From the NCBI RefSeq assembly GCF_019037185.1, contig NZ_JAHHXM010000010.1, positions 1 through 64,000 of the forward strand: a stretch of 64,000 nucleotides of DNA. Reading direction: 5' to 3'. Each line of letters starts with the position of its first letter. Positions within the stretch are counted from its first letter, which is position 1. The notes below the pieces were generated by a model. The model was not told where the DNA came from, made no database searches, and saw only the letters and a program-made list of their open reading frames with translations. Both the position numbers and the translations under genes were made by a program. Below, piece by piece: positions 44,972-53,989 of the stretch. The DNA is from Oceanobacillus caeni. GTDB taxonomy: Bacteria; Bacillota; Bacilli; Bacillales; Amphibacillaceae.

Positions 44972-45040
44972 TTTGTATTATACAATATGTTGAAAGAGAT
45001 GTCTAGTATTCAAAAATTACTAAAATTCCTTATAAAGATT

Positions 45041-45074
45041 AGTCGCACTTACTGCACATTTAGGTGGGTTATCG
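45041..45074 (-). repeat. Possible internally deleted copy of family A repeat
   Basis: On the minus strand CCCACCTAAATGTGCAGTAA joins directly to GTGCGACTAA. The first block equals the start of the copies at 34922 and 58075; the second resembles their middle. The rest of the element is absent. Confidence 0.45.
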
Positions 45075-45161
45075 TTAATGGAGGTCTGGTTAAAACGTTC
45101 TGTGAGGATTTAAAAAGGGAATGCCAGCCATCATATGGAATGATTGAAGCGCGTTGAAAGA

Positions 45162-45201
45162 ATAAAACCCTACATATGTGACAAAAACACATTTGTAGGG
45201 T
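45162..45201 (-). terminator. Terminator of the cystine-type ABC operon
   Basis: ACCCTACATATGTG and CACATTTGTAGGGT form a 14-bp stem with one mismatch; TTTTATTC follows on the minus strand. Confidence 0.7.
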
Positions 45202-45209
45202 AAAAGTTC

Positions 45210-45965
45210 TTAAATATTATAAATGTAATCCTCAGGTAAAACTCTTCTTAAAAAACGTTGGGTTCGTTCTTCTTTCGGATTCTCAAAGAATTCTTTTGGT
45301 GAACCTTCTTCCACAACTACACCACCATCCATAAAGATTACTCTGTTCGCTACATCTTTAGCAAAAGACATTTCATGGGTAACGACTAGCATGGTTGTTC
45401 CTTCTTTAGCGATGGTTTTCATCACCTCTAAAACTTCACCGACTAATTCCGGGTCTAATGCTGATGTTGGCTCGTCAAAAAGGATGATGTCTGGATTTAA
45501 GACGACAGCCCTTGCTATCCCAACACGTTGCTGCTGTCCACCTGATAACTCACTAGGATAGGCATTGTATTTTTCAGATAATCCTACTTTATCCAATGCT
45601 TCTTTTCCCATTTTTATTGCTTTATCTTTAGGAATAGCTCTGCCAATAATAAGTCCTTCTGTTACATTTTCTAACGCAGTTTTATTATTGAAGAGATTGT
45701 AGTTTTGAAATACAAAAGCAGTTCTTTTTCTGATGGTATTTATTTGTTTTTTAGAAGCCTTATGAAGGTCTACTTGAATATCCCCAAAAATGGCTTTACC
45801 TTCATCTGCTTTTTCTAAAAAGTTAATGCATCGTAGTAAGGTTGTTTTACCAGAACCACTTGGTCCAAGGACGACCACCACATCGCCTTTCTCAATCTTT
45901 AAATTTACCCCATCTAAAACTGTGTTTTTTCCGAATGATTTTTTGATACTTTGAATCTCTAACAT
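45210..45965 (-). CDS. Amino-acid ABC transporter ATPase (cystine/sulfur amino acid type, TcyN-like)
   Basis: The 251-residue protein has Walker [29 protein letters not shown], signature [14 protein letters not shown], Walker [13 protein letters not shown] and VTHEMSF. It belongs to the polar amino acid uptake family. In B. subtilis the related TcyJKLMN and YxeMNO systems import cystine, S-methylcysteine or S-(2-succino)cysteine. The adjacent flavin-dependent monooxygenase and reductases point to a modified sulfur amino acid here, but the substrate is inference. Confidence 0.85.
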   Translation of the reverse strand: MLEIQSIKKSFGKNTVLDGVNLKIEKGDVVVVLGPSGSGKTTLLRCINFLEKADEGKAIFGDIQVDLHKASKKQINTIRKRTAFVFQNYNLFNNKTALENVTEGLIIGRAIPKDKAIKMGKEALDKVGLSEKYNAYPSELSGGQQQRVGIARAVVLNPDIILFDEPTSALDPELVGEVLEVMKTIAKEGTTMLVVTHEMSFAKDVANRVIFMDGGVVVEEGSPKEFFENPKEERTQRFLRRVLPEDYIYNI

Positions 45966-45986
45966 GATTTCACCACCAAAATAGAT

Positions 45987-46703
45987 TTACGCAGCGGGAG
46001 CGATTTTGTATTTTCTTAATCGTTTTTCCATTCGTTTAAATCCGTATTCTACTAAACTACAAATAATTAGGTATATGATAAAAATATCCATGTAAGCCTC
46101 GATATAGTTGTAACTAGCATTTGCCGCTACTTGGGCTTTTAACGTGATTTCTGGTAGAGACATGGCATATCCTAAAGAAGTTGCCTTAATAAGATTGACG
46201 GTAGCATTACATATGTTAGGTAGTCCGACTACTAATGTTTGCGGAATAATAATTCTAATAAATGCTTGAACAGTCGTTAGTCCAACCGAATAAGCAGCTT
46301 CTAGTTGTCCTTTACTAACGGTATTGATCGCCGAACGAAATACTTCTATTAATGTTGCCGTTGTATTCAATGAAAAAACAATTAATGCATACCAAATAGG
46401 GTTGACATCATAAACATTCATTTGGATATTATATTTTTCAAATATGGTTGCGAGTAGAAGGGGAACACTATTGTAGATGATAAAGATCTGAACGATGACA
46501 GGCGTCCCTCTAACAAATGAAACGTAAACCCGAGAAAATTGACTTAAAATCGGCATTTTGTTGATACGTGTTAACGCTAGCAAAAATCCTAGTGGCAAGG
46601 CAATGAGTAATGAAATAACTGTAATAATCATGGCCACAGGAACCCCAGATAGTGCTATGAAAAAGGTATCTATTAGAAACTCAAAATCCAATCCGTTTGA
46701 CAC
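45987..46703 (-). CDS. Amino-acid ABC transporter permease 2 (TcyM-like)
   Basis: The 238-residue protein starts at GTG 46703 behind AAGGGGGTGA. It has about five spans, with the conserved loop IEVFRSAINTVSKGQLEAAYSVGL and the exit RIIIPQTLVVGLPNICNATVNLIK. It pairs with the next permease to form the heterodimeric channel. Thirteen bases separate it from the upstream permease gene and 21 from the ATPase. Confidence 0.85.
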   Translation of the reverse strand: MSNGLDFEFLIDTFFIALSGVPVAMIITVISLLIALPLGFLLALTRINKMPILSQFSRVYVSFVRGTPVIVQIFIIYNSVPLLLATIFEKYNIQMNVYDVNPIWYALIVFSLNTTATLIEVFRSAINTVSKGQLEAAYSVGLTTVQAFIRIIIPQTLVVGLPNICNATVNLIKATSLGYAMSLPEITLKAQVAANASYNYIEAYMDIFIIYLIICSLVEYGFKRMEKRLRKYKIAPAA

Positions 46704-46715
46704 ACTGTCACCCCC

Positions 46716-47423
46716 TTAAACTGTTTTCAGATTCTTCTTCCCTTTACTAAAAATTTTTTCCAGTTTTAAGAAAAACTGTTCTATTAGAATGGAAAGGATC
46801 CAATAAATGATAGAAAGTCCAATGTAGATTTCTAGTGCATGTGAATTATAGTTCCCTGCTATAATAAGATTTGCCTTACCCATTACATCGATTAATCCGA
46901 TGGTGTAGGCTAGAGCCCCTTCTTTCATTAATTCCAATAAGCTATTTCCAAAGTTTGGTAAGGCTACTACAAAAGCCTGGGGGAAAATAATTCGCCAATA
47001 TGCTTGAGTGTTACTTAAACCAACAGATACTGCTGCTTCATATTGTCCCTTATCAATAGATTCATAGGCTGATCGAATGACTTCAGACATGAGTGCACCA
47101 AATTGAAGGGTGAAAGTAATTACGACAAAAAAAGCTGCACTCATATCGTTCAGATTGATTCCAAAGTTTATAGCAATTGCTGGAACCCCATAATATATTA
47201 AAAATAGTAGAACGATGGATGGGGTACATCTTAATACGGTTGTATACCCATGGGCAATATTTTGGGAAATCTTGTTTTTTCCTAGTTTCATCACAGCTAA
47301 GATTAATCCTAGCAGGCTTCCGAATAGGACGGAAAGGCCTGCTACGATAAAGGTTACCTTTAAATAGGGGATGAGCGTAGGGATCGATTCCCATATATAT
47401 GTGGCATCAAAATATTTCTCCAT
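46716..47423 (-). CDS. Amino-acid ABC transporter permease 1 (TcyL-like)
   Basis: The 235-residue protein is homologous to the downstream permease: SEVIRSAYESIDKGQYEAAVSVGLSN and RIIFPQAFVVALPNFGNSLLELMKEG. Six hydrophobic segments and a basic tail (EKIFSKGKKNLK) are seen. Two different permeases and one ATPase is the known organisation of cystine-type importers. AGAGGTGCAAA precedes the start. Confidence 0.85.
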   Translation of the reverse strand: MEKYFDATYIWESIPTLIPYLKVTFIVAGLSVLFGSLLGLILAVMKLGKNKISQNIAHGYTTVLRCTPSIVLLFLIYYGVPAIAINFGINLNDMSAAFFVVITFTLQFGALMSEVIRSAYESIDKGQYEAAVSVGLSNTQAYWRIIFPQAFVVALPNFGNSLLELMKEGALAYTIGLIDVMGKANLIIAGNYNSHALEIYIGLSIIYWILSILIEQFFLKLEKIFSKGKKNLKTV

Positions 47424-47444
47424 TTTGCACCTCTATTTTCTTGT

Positions 47445-48317
47445 TTATCTGTCCACAGATTCTAATACTTCGAATAAGTCTCTGCCATAAAATTCTTCAC
47501 TAAGTTCATTCAGTTTCTTTTCCTCTTTAAGTTGTTTGATTGCTTCATCGTATGCAGCGGCGAACTCTTCTTCATTTAAATTGAATAATGGCCATGTTTT
47601 AATCACATCGAATTCATTGTAAACAACATTTTCTACTAAATTATGATATGGACCATCTTCAGCGATAACTTGCTTCTTAAAGGGACCTTCAATGATGACT
47701 CCTCCATCTACACGTCCTTCATTCACCCATTGCACCACATCAACAGTGAATTGATCTCCCGCATCTAATTGAACTGGATTGTCAGGGTTTTTTTGATTGT
47801 ATTCATCAATGACAGTGTATTGTGCATTATTTGCTGCAATTGGTGCCAAAGTCATGCCATTAGAAGCAAAGTCTGATAAGGATTTGATATGTTCATTTTC
47901 TTTCTTCAGCACAAGACCGATGCTACTTAAACCAAGAAATTCTTCAGGATAGATAAAGTTTTTTGCCCTTTCTTCTGTCCAGAAAGCATTTTTAACTCCT
48001 ACGTGATATTTCCCTTGCTGAACACCGATTAGTAAGTCATCGCTAGTTGTCCCTACATATTCAAATTCATATTCTGGTAATAGCTCATCAACTAATTTTA
48101 ATACCTCAACATCATAACCGGTAGGATTTCCGTTATCATCCAACCAAGAAATAGGTTTAGAGGCTTGGTCGTAAGCTACTTTTACTGTTCTAACATCTGA
48201 ATCCCCCGAATTGCCTGAATCCGTATTGGATGCATTATCTGATCCACCACAACCTGCTAACAAGGTGATTAAAGCAATTCCTGTTACTATCCCTTTTAGA
48301 AACTTCCCCTTTTTCAT
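47445..48317 (-). CDS. Amino-acid ABC transporter substrate-binding lipoprotein (TcyK/YxeM-like)
   Basis: The protein has 290 residues from ATG 48317 (GAGGAGAATG upstream), seven codons inside a longer frame. A lipoprotein signal ends ITLLAGCGGS, followed by an Asn/Ser/Asp-rich linker. The mature domain has VKVAYDQASKPISWLDDNGNPTGYDVEVLKLV, the usual family-3 solute-binding start. It is tethered outside the membrane and delivers substrate to the two permeases. It is the first gene of the operon. Confidence 0.87.
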   Translation of the reverse strand: MKKGKFLKGIVTGIALITLLAGCGGSDNASNTDSGNSGDSDVRTVKVAYDQASKPISWLDDNGNPTGYDVEVLKLVDELLPEYEFEYVGTTSDDLLIGVQQGKYHVGVKNAFWTEERAKNFIYPEEFLGLSSIGLVLKKENEHIKSLSDFASNGMTLAPIAANNAQYTVIDEYNQKNPDNPVQLDAGDQFTVDVVQWVNEGRVDGGVIIEGPFKKQVIAEDGPYHNLVENVVYNEFDVIKTWPLFNLNEEEFAAAYDEAIKQLKEEKKLNELSEEFYGRDLFEVLESVDR

Positions 48318-48361
48318 CTTTACATTCTCCTCATCCACTTTTTATTTTCATATTTATAGAG

Positions 48362-48439
48362 GTTGTTCAAAAAGTTCGGTGAAAAACACTTCGACGTTTC
48401 TCGTTGGCAATTTAGCCGACCTCGGTTCTTTTGAACAAA
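48362..48439. repeat. Interspersed repeat family B, copy 1 (short)
   Basis: It runs from TTGTTCAAAAAG to TTTTGAACAA, terminal inverted repeats, with GGTGAAAAACACTTCGACG and CGTTGGCAATTTAGCCGAC inside. Related copies are at 53990 and 57091. It is probably a MITE. Confidence 0.65.
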
Positions 48440-48531
48440 CTTATATAATTAAAAATGAAATTATTATTATAATTTACCCCTGTTTAGTCGGATTAGTGAC
48501 GAAGTGAGACAAGGGATCTGTCCCTCCGTCT

Positions 48532-49683
48532 CTAAAATTCAGCAATAGATTTTCCTGCTAATTGCATGATGGTCATATCATCCATAGGCGGGTTATGAAG
48601 TCCTGCTCGAACATCACGGTAGTAGAGTTGAAGATTACTTTTCTCTGAAAGACTTCTTGCACCAACAACTCTCATAGCCAAATCAACAACGTTTACAGCC
48701 TTGTTTACTACGGATAACTTAACAGCACCAAGTTCTGGTCCCATTGTTGCTTTTGTTTCTTCATTACTTTCATCCCATTTCTTCGCAACGGAGTACAGAA
48801 AATGTTTCGATTCTAATATACCAAGTTCCATTTCTCCTAATTTTTGTTTTACATTTGGTAATTCCGAAATAGTTCCTTTAATACTGTTTGGTGAGTAAGT
48901 AGTTGCGAACTCTAATGCAGCCTTTTGTGCAGCTTGTGCAATTCCTAAATAGCATGCAGGAATGTGTAAAAGCCAACCAGCAGGTGTCTTATTACCCGGT
49001 GTCATGATTTCAACAAGATCGTCTTTTTCCACATGAACATCTTCTAATACAAGGTCGTGACTTCCAGTTCCACGCATGGCAATAGAATCCCATGTTTCAT
49101 CCACACTTACTCCTTTTCTATCACGCTTGATTAGGAAATTCCCCACATCATCCGTGCCATCAATGGACGCACTCACAATAAAATAACTAAGAATGGGGGA
49201 TAGTGTTGTAAAAGTTTTTCTTCCGTTGATCACCCATCCGGTATCTACTTCTTTTGCAAAAGTTTCTGGTTTTCCCCCACGGGTAGGACTGCCTGTTGCT
49301 GGTTCAGATGCGGCACTATTTAGTAATGCACCCGTTTTTACAACATCACGAATAACAGACTCGTACTTTTCTTTCTTCCAGTTTCTTTTTTCACCCAGTT
49401 GTTTCATAAGTCCCATATGCCATCCTATGGAAAGGGCAGTTGATCCATCCGCTTTCCCAATTACTTCTTGGTAGCATAACATTTCATAAAGAGATATTCC
49501 TAGCCCACCGTATTCCTTTGGTACTGCTAATGCAGGGTATCCAATTGCTTTTAATTCCTTAAAGTTTTCATAAGGGAATGTTCCATTTTTATCATGGCCT
49601 AAAGCGCGTGCGGTAAAAGGTTCTACTGTTTTTGTTAATAATTCAATCCGTTCTTCCATTGTATTTAGTTCTAGTAAATTCAT
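48532..49683 (-). CDS. Acyl-CoA dehydrogenase-like flavoprotein, probable sulfur-compound monooxygenase (SfnB/DszC type)
   Basis: The 383-residue protein has the acyl-CoA dehydrogenase fold: KEYGGLGISLYEMLCYQEVIGKADGS, SEPATGSPTRGG, GWVINGRKTFTTLSP and RGTGSHDLVLEDV. It shows AARSLSEKSNLQLYYRDVRAGLHNPP-type C-terminal sequence (ARSLSEKSNLQLYYRDVRAG). Members near cystine-type transporters and flavin reductases usually act as FMNH2-dependent monooxygenases on organosulfur compounds rather than in fatty acid oxidation. The two flavin reductase genes just across the divergent promoter support that. The hairpin GAGAC..GTCTC near 48505-48534 may terminate it. Confidence 0.8.
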   Translation of the reverse strand: MNLLELNTMEERIELLTKTVEPFTARALGHDKNGTFPYENFKELKAIGYPALAVPKEYGGLGISLYEMLCYQEVIGKADGSTALSIGWHMGLMKQLGEKRNWKKEKYESVIRDVVKTGALLNSAASEPATGSPTRGGKPETFAKEVDTGWVINGRKTFTTLSPILSYFIVSASIDGTDDVGNFLIKRDRKGVSVDETWDSIAMRGTGSHDLVLEDVHVEKDDLVEIMTPGNKTPAGWLLHIPACYLGIAQAAQKAALEFATTYSPNSIKGTISELPNVKQKLGEMELGILESKHFLYSVAKKWDESNEETKATMGPELGAVKLSVVNKAVNVVDLAMRVVGARSLSEKSNLQLYYRDVRAGLHNPPMDDMTIMQLAGKSIAEF

Positions 49684-49802
49684 TGTTTTCCCTCCAGTGA
49701 TGATTTAGTAAATTCAATCTGAATAATTAGAACTATTATTCCATTACTTATTAAACGATTTCATAGTATTTGAAAGAATTAACCATAGTTTGTAACTAGG
49801 AA

Positions 49803-49827
49803 TAGTATATTATATGATATAATACTA
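49803..49827. promoter_or_regulatory. Palindrome in the divergent promoter region of the sulfur module
   Basis: TAGTATATTATAT and its mirror GATATAATACTA form a near-perfect 25-bp palindrome containing a TATAAT. It lies between the divergent monooxygenase and flavin reductase genes, a natural place for a shared operator. AT richness makes chance occurrence possible. Confidence 0.35.
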
Positions 49828-49909
49828 TATATGCAATGGTTTTGTATAGTGGGAATATTTTAAAATAAAGGGGATTATTATTTTTAAAGAAAGTGAAGGG
49901 GGATTTTTA

Positions 49910-50374
49910 ATGGATGACAACCAATTTCGAAATGCAATGGGAAAGTTTGCGACAGGGGTTACAGTGGTTTTAACTGAGGTGAACGGGGCAGTTCATGGAA
50001 TGACAGCAAACGCTTTCATGTCCGTGTCTTTACATCCAAAATTAGTGACTGTTTCGATAAGTGAAAATGCCCGTCTTCTAAATAAAATTAAAAGTAGTAA
50101 AGTATTCTCGGTTAATATATTAGCTTCCAATCAAGAAGAATATTCAAGAGTGTTTTCGGGAAAATTGAAAGATGATTTTCGCATAGAATTTGACTATCTA
50201 GACGGAAAACCAGTTTTACCAGGATCTTTAGCACAAATAACGTGTGAGGTCACTCAAGAACATACAGAAGGGGATCACATCCTCTTTATTGGAAAAGTGA
50301 CTGATACTCATGTAGAAGAAAAGAAACCACTTATATTTTACGGTGGGAAATACCATTCATTGGACGATAAGTAA
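49910..50374 (+). CDS. Flavin reductase family protein (HpaC-like)
   Basis: The 154-residue protein matches the FMN-binding split-barrel reductases: NAMGKFATGVTVVLTEVNG, GMTANAFMSVSLHPKLVTVSI, EGDHILFIGKV and the terminal PLIFYGGKYHSL. It reduces FMN with NAD(P)H to supply FMNH2 to a partner monooxygenase, probably the divergent acyl-CoA dehydrogenase-like protein. GAAGGGGG precedes ATG. It is cytoplasmic. Confidence 0.87.
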   Translation: MDDNQFRNAMGKFATGVTVVLTEVNGAVHGMTANAFMSVSLHPKLVTVSISENARLLNKIKSSKVFSVNILASNQEEYSRVFSGKLKDDFRIEFDYLDGKPVLPGSLAQITCEVTQEHTEGDHILFIGKVTDTHVEEKKPLIFYGGKYHSLDDK

Positions 50375-50537
50375 TAAGAGGCTAACTATCATGAAGTCGC
50401 TCCCACCACTCTAAACAACATAGTTGAAAGAAAAAGCAATTAGGAGTTCCGCAACTCAAAAGTCCGGTGAGTGCCGGAATGCAAAGTTATGCATGAATTT
50501 ATTAAACATAACAATCATTGGAAAAGGGGATGTAATA

Positions 50538-51080
50538 GTGAACATTGTTGCACTTGTTGGGAGTATTAGAAAAGAGTCGTACAATATGCAAATCGCAAAA
50601 ATAATGCAAGAACGTTATAAGGATAAAATGAACATAAAGATAGCAGATATTCGTTCTTTGCCCCATTTTGATCAAGACGAGGAATTAGATCCACCGTCCG
50701 TCGTGAAAGACTTCAAACAAGAAATTCTTTCTGCCGATGGGATTATCATTGTAACACCAGAATATAATTGGTCTATATCAGGAGTATTAAAGAATGCATT
50801 AGATTGGGCTTCTCGTGGGAAAAGGGTGTTTATGAAGAAACCCGTGATGCCATTAGGAGCTAGTTCAGGAATGGTTGGAACGCTTCGTGCCCAAACACAT
50901 TTACGACAAATTTTATCTGCACCTGGGATTCAGGCAAATGTTCTTTCCCCAGGTGGCAATGAAGTTCTTATTAATTTTGTTCAACAGAAAATCGAGGAAA
51001 ATGGCCAGTTAGATGAGGATACATTAACATTTTTAGATAGTGTTATTGAAAAGTTTGTTGATTTAGTCAAATCCAATTAA
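50538..51080 (+). CDS. NADPH-dependent FMN reductase (flavodoxin-like fold)
   Basis: The 180-residue protein starts at GTG 50538 behind AAAAGGGGA; a 38-codon longer frame has no good start. It shows ALVGSIRKESYNMQIA (FMN phosphate loop), IVTPEYNWSISGVLKNALDW and GASSGMVGTLRAQTHLRQIL, typical of the ArsH/azoreductase-like FMN reductases such as YhdA and SsuE. It probably supplies reduced flavin for the neighbouring monooxygenase. The 163-bp gap after 50374 shows no other gene. Confidence 0.87.
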   Translation: MNIVALVGSIRKESYNMQIAKIMQERYKDKMNIKIADIRSLPHFDQDEELDPPSVVKDFKQEILSADGIIIVTPEYNWSISGVLKNALDWASRGKRVFMKKPVMPLGASSGMVGTLRAQTHLRQILSAPGIQANVLSPGGNEVLINFVQQKIEENGQLDEDTLTFLDSVIEKFVDLVKSN

Positions 51081-51120
51081 TCTAGTTTACCGTTCAAATC
51101 GGACTTCCTACACAAGTACA

Positions 51121-51164
51121 AACCTGTCATTCGCACATCCTGGATGGTGAATGACAGGTTTTCT
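51121..51164 (+). terminator. Terminator after the FMN reductase gene
   Basis: AACCTGTCATTC and GAATGACAGGTT form a perfect 12-bp stem, followed by TTCT. The loop is 16 nt. It can also serve the convergent gene. Confidence 0.75.
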
Positions 51165-51182
51165 AATTGTTCCCGAGGATGT

Positions 51183-51512
51183 TTAATCCGAATGTTCCAT
51201 TAAAAATTTTTTATCATCTTTAGATAGAGATTGTCCGTTAATTTGTATATCTTCCTTAAGGAGTGCTTTCCCATCCATCAACATATTTTCCGATAATACA
51301 CATGGAATTACCCATTTTATTGGTTTTCCTTCTAAATCATAAAATAAATAACCCTCTTTTTCATCATATATAAATGAATTGATTTTCATGTTTGGCGTAA
51401 TGAATAGTGTTAACTTTTCATTGTCATTCCACATTATTTTAACCAATATTTTTTTCTTTGTTTTCTTTTCAACTAATGCTTTTAAAGTACTTATTGATGC
51501 CGATTCTACCAT
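51183..51512 (-). CDS. Unknown small cytoplasmic protein
   Basis: The 109-residue protein starts at ATG 51512, with ATGGAGG seven bases upstream; a longer frame to 51554 has no ribosome site. It has no membrane span and no Cys except one (VIPCVLSENML). It appears beta-rich (KKILVKIMWNDNEKLTLFITP and GYLFYDLEGKPIKWV) with a charged helical end. I do not recognise the family, and neighbours give no clue: terminator on one side, ATP sulfurylase-like gene divergent on the other. Confidence 0.6.
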   Translation of the reverse strand: MVESASISTLKALVEKKTKKKILVKIMWNDNEKLTLFITPNMKINSFIYDEKEGYLFYDLEGKPIKWVIPCVLSENMLMDGKALLKEDIQINGQSLSKDDKKFLMEHSD

Positions 51513-51638
51513 TATAAAACCTCCATAATAGGGTGAAATAATCTCGTTTAACAAGAACAGAGAACTTGTCCACTAGCTCTTATTTTTAGAATATAACAGT
51601 TTTTGTTTGAATATACAAAATAGTAGGGAGGGGATATA

Positions 51639-53342
51639 ATGTCTGAAATAAATTTTGCGAGTTTTCCCCAGAAGCCTCATGGTGGAAAATTGGTAAATGG
51701 TGTTTTAACGGGAATAGAACTAGAAAAGGCTATGGAGAAAGCGAAGGAACTACCGATGATTATGGTAGACTTGGAGGCAGTTATTACATTGGAAATGATT
51801 GCAACTGGTGTTTTATCTCCAAATGAAGGTTTTATGGTTGAGGAAGATTACATTTCCGTTTTAACAGAAGGTCGTCTGAAAAATGGGGTTGTTTGGCCAG
51901 TTCCTTTAAGTTTTGCTCCAATTGGAGATCGAAATAAAGAAGTGATAAAAACGTTGTCCGTTGGAGATGAAGTAGTGTTAGCGGATGAAACGAAGGAACC
52001 GGTCGCCATTCTTAAATTAGATGATATTTTTCATTATGAAAGAGATTTTCGGGCTACACATCTATTTGGTACGAAGGATCGGAACCATCCAGGTGTAGAT
52101 TCTATTTATAGAAGGATGGGGGATACGGCTTTAGGTGGGCCAATTCAATTACTTAGAAGGGTGCATTGGGGACCATTTGAAAACCTTAGAATGGAACCAA
52201 AGGATACGTGGAAATTGTTTTATGAACAAAAGAAATTTCACTCTGTCGGCGGATTTATTACTGGAGCAAATCCACTGCACCGTGGTCATGAGTATATTCA
52301 TAGAAATGCACTTGAAGAATTGGATGGTTTATTTGTACAGCCCTTAGTAGAAATGGCGAAACGTGAGTACACAAGGCATGAGTTTCGCATGTTATCTTAT
52401 CGTAGTGTGCTAGATACGTACTATCCGAAAGACAGAACCGTGCTTGCGCCATTGCGTGTTACGTATATTTTTGCTGGTCCTCGTGAAGCGGTTCTTCATG
52501 CGTTAATCATGAAAAATTATGGATGCACACATGCGCTAATTGGCCGCGACCATGCAGGTATTGGAGATTATTATGATAAATATGCAAGTCATTCCATTTT
52601 CGATGAATTCACAGCCGATGAGTTAGGTATTGATATTCGATTGTTCCATGAAGTGTTTTATTGTACGCGATGCGATAACCCTGCAACGGAGCAAACATGT
52701 CCGCATGGTAAACAATATCGCATAAATATTTCTGGAACTGGAATCAGGGAGCTTCTGCGTTATGGGGTTCTTCCACCGAAAGAAATCGTTCGTCCGGAAT
52801 CAGCTCGGATTGCGATGCAAGGGGTGCAACCTAAAGGGGTGGATGAGAACAATCAGGCAATTAATCCAGTTGGAAAAACAATTAAAAGTATTTTCCCTTA
52901 TTACTTAGAATCTTCACGGATTGGAGGGCCGAAGAGAAAAAGTCCTCTAAAAGTTGAAGAATTAACGATTGAAGACTTGGAAAATGTAATTCGTGATGTT
53001 CGTACCAATGCAGACCGAGTTTACAAAGGAATATTTGATGAATTTAGTTATGTAACCGATACATTGCGTTCCACTCAAGATGATTGGGTTTCAGAAGCGC
53101 GTGAGTCTATTTATAAACAACAGGAAATGGTTGTAGAATATTTGGAAGAAAAAGTGAATAAAGCACCAGAGAAGGCTTCAGATGAATTTATGTATCAAGA
53201 TCGGGGAGAAGCCCAGCACGAACTTGAAGTAGCACGGAAAATTTTTGATGATATCCCAGCAGCATTACGTGAGAAAGACTTAGAATACCGCATTTGGAAT
53301 CCATTACCGTACAAGCGTTATCGTGGTAGTGATGAAGAGTAG
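51639..53342 (+). CDS. ATP sulfurylase-like protein with altered active-site motif and long C-terminal extension
   Basis: The 567-residue protein is much longer than bacterial Sat (about 380-390). An N-terminal PUA-like domain (to about 165) precedes the catalytic domain. The usual QTRNPxHRxHE reads FITGANPLHRGHEY at about 205-218: the histidines remain but the sulfate-binding Gln and Arg are replaced. GRDHAGIGDYY is intact, and a zinc knuckle (CTRCDNPATEQTC, about 342-354) and GIRELLRYGVLPP follow. Residues from about 400 form an extra helical domain without a Walker A, so it is not APS kinase. ATP sulfurylase makes APS from ATP and sulfate; with this motif the substrate may differ. No cysH, cysC or sulfate permease is adjacent. 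AGGGAGGGG precedes ATG. Confidence 0.8.
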   Translation: MSEINFASFPQKPHGGKLVNGVLTGIELEKAMEKAKELPMIMVDLEAVITLEMIATGVLSPNEGFMVEEDYISVLTEGRLKNGVVWPVPLSFAPIGDRNKEVIKTLSVGDEVVLADETKEPVAILKLDDIFHYERDFRATHLFGTKDRNHPGVDSIYRRMGDTALGGPIQLLRRVHWGPFENLRMEPKDTWKLFYEQKKFHSVGGFITGANPLHRGHEYIHRNALEELDGLFVQPLVEMAKREYTRHEFRMLSYRSVLDTYYPKDRTVLAPLRVTYIFAGPREAVLHALIMKNYGCTHALIGRDHAGIGDYYDKYASHSIFDEFTADELGIDIRLFHEVFYCTRCDNPATEQTCPHGKQYRINISGTGIRELLRYGVLPPKEIVRPESARIAMQGVQPKGVDENNQAINPVGKTIKSIFPYYLESSRIGGPKRKSPLKVEELTIEDLENVIRDVRTNADRVYKGIFDEFSYVTDTLRSTQDDWVSEARESIYKQQEMVVEYLEEKVNKAPEKASDEFMYQDRGEAQHELEVARKIFDDIPAALREKDLEYRIWNPLPYKRYRGSDEE

Positions 53343-53449
53343 GGAAAATAGTAAATAATAATGAAAGTGCATGGCAGTATCTACCATGCACTTTCGAAAA
53401 TGTTAACGCATTCAATTACTTTTACCTCATATTTTCTTGAATGTTTATC

Positions 53450-53569
53450 TCGCCTCAAACTTCTGGGGAAACAAAGAAGGTAGGTGGGAGGTCAACTGCC
53501 CATAATGGCCCAATAATAACTATCAGTATGGGATGAAGGGAAACTCCCACTGATGGAAGTCCCTTTATA
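53450..53569 (+). repeat. Structured interspersed repeat, family A, copy 3
   Basis: CAAACTTCTGGGGAAACAAA, GGTAGGTGGGAG, CAACTGCCCATAATGG and a final hairpin (ACTATCAGTATGGG and CTCCCACTGATGG) match copy 2, while the 5' stem is lost (CTCGCCTC instead of CTCCCACC). It ends GGAAGTCCCTTTAT. It fills the space between the ATP sulfurylase-like gene and the next small gene. Confidence 0.75.
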
Positions 53570-53708
53570 ATATCTGCCTTTACTTCATGCATTCTTCTAA
53601 AATTTATTTGCTTCATCATCTTTTCTAATCGGTCATTTTCGAAGTTTATATTTAACCCAGATGGATAAAATGATTAAAAAATCCTGTGTATTTAAGGAGG
53701 CGCTATCC

Positions 53709-53984
53709 ATGGAAGAAACCATCGTAAAGCTACTTGGTTTAGAGGATGATTATAAGCAGATAGATGATGAGACAGAAGAAGTATTTGCTGCCTATTTAGG
53801 CGAAAACAATAAGAATCACTTAATTTTTTTGCGAAACGAGCGGACAGATGATCCTATTAAGATGCTAGCTCTAATACCCAAGATTAAACGGAAGTATTTG
53901 TATCATAGATTAAACAATGAAATGGGACTAAGCGTTGAGATTAGTCAACGACCTGATAAAAGTATGGATTATAGGTTTCTATAA
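53709..53984 (+). CDS. Small acidic protein, paralogue of the 54250 protein, unknown
   Basis: The 91-residue protein starts at ATG 53709 behind AAGGAGG. It is soluble and acidic at the start (LLGLEDDYKQIDDETEEVFAAYLG). The segment RKYLYHRLNNEMGLSVEISQRP resembles RNYLFDKLNNEHELVVYIRKLP in the protein at 54250-54651, so the two are probably distant paralogues. No known domain is recognised. A family B repeat separates the pair. Confidence 0.6.
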   Translation: MEETIVKLLGLEDDYKQIDDETEEVFAAYLGENNKNHLIFLRNERTDDPIKMLALIPKIKRKYLYHRLNNEMGLSVEISQRPDKSMDYRFL

Positions 53985-53989
53985 AAGGA

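Noticed and set aside
48505-48534. GAGAC..GTCTC hairpin after the acyl-CoA dehydrogenase-like gene as a firm terminator
   Set aside because: Stem interrupted and T run weak on the minus strand; mentioned only in the gene entry.
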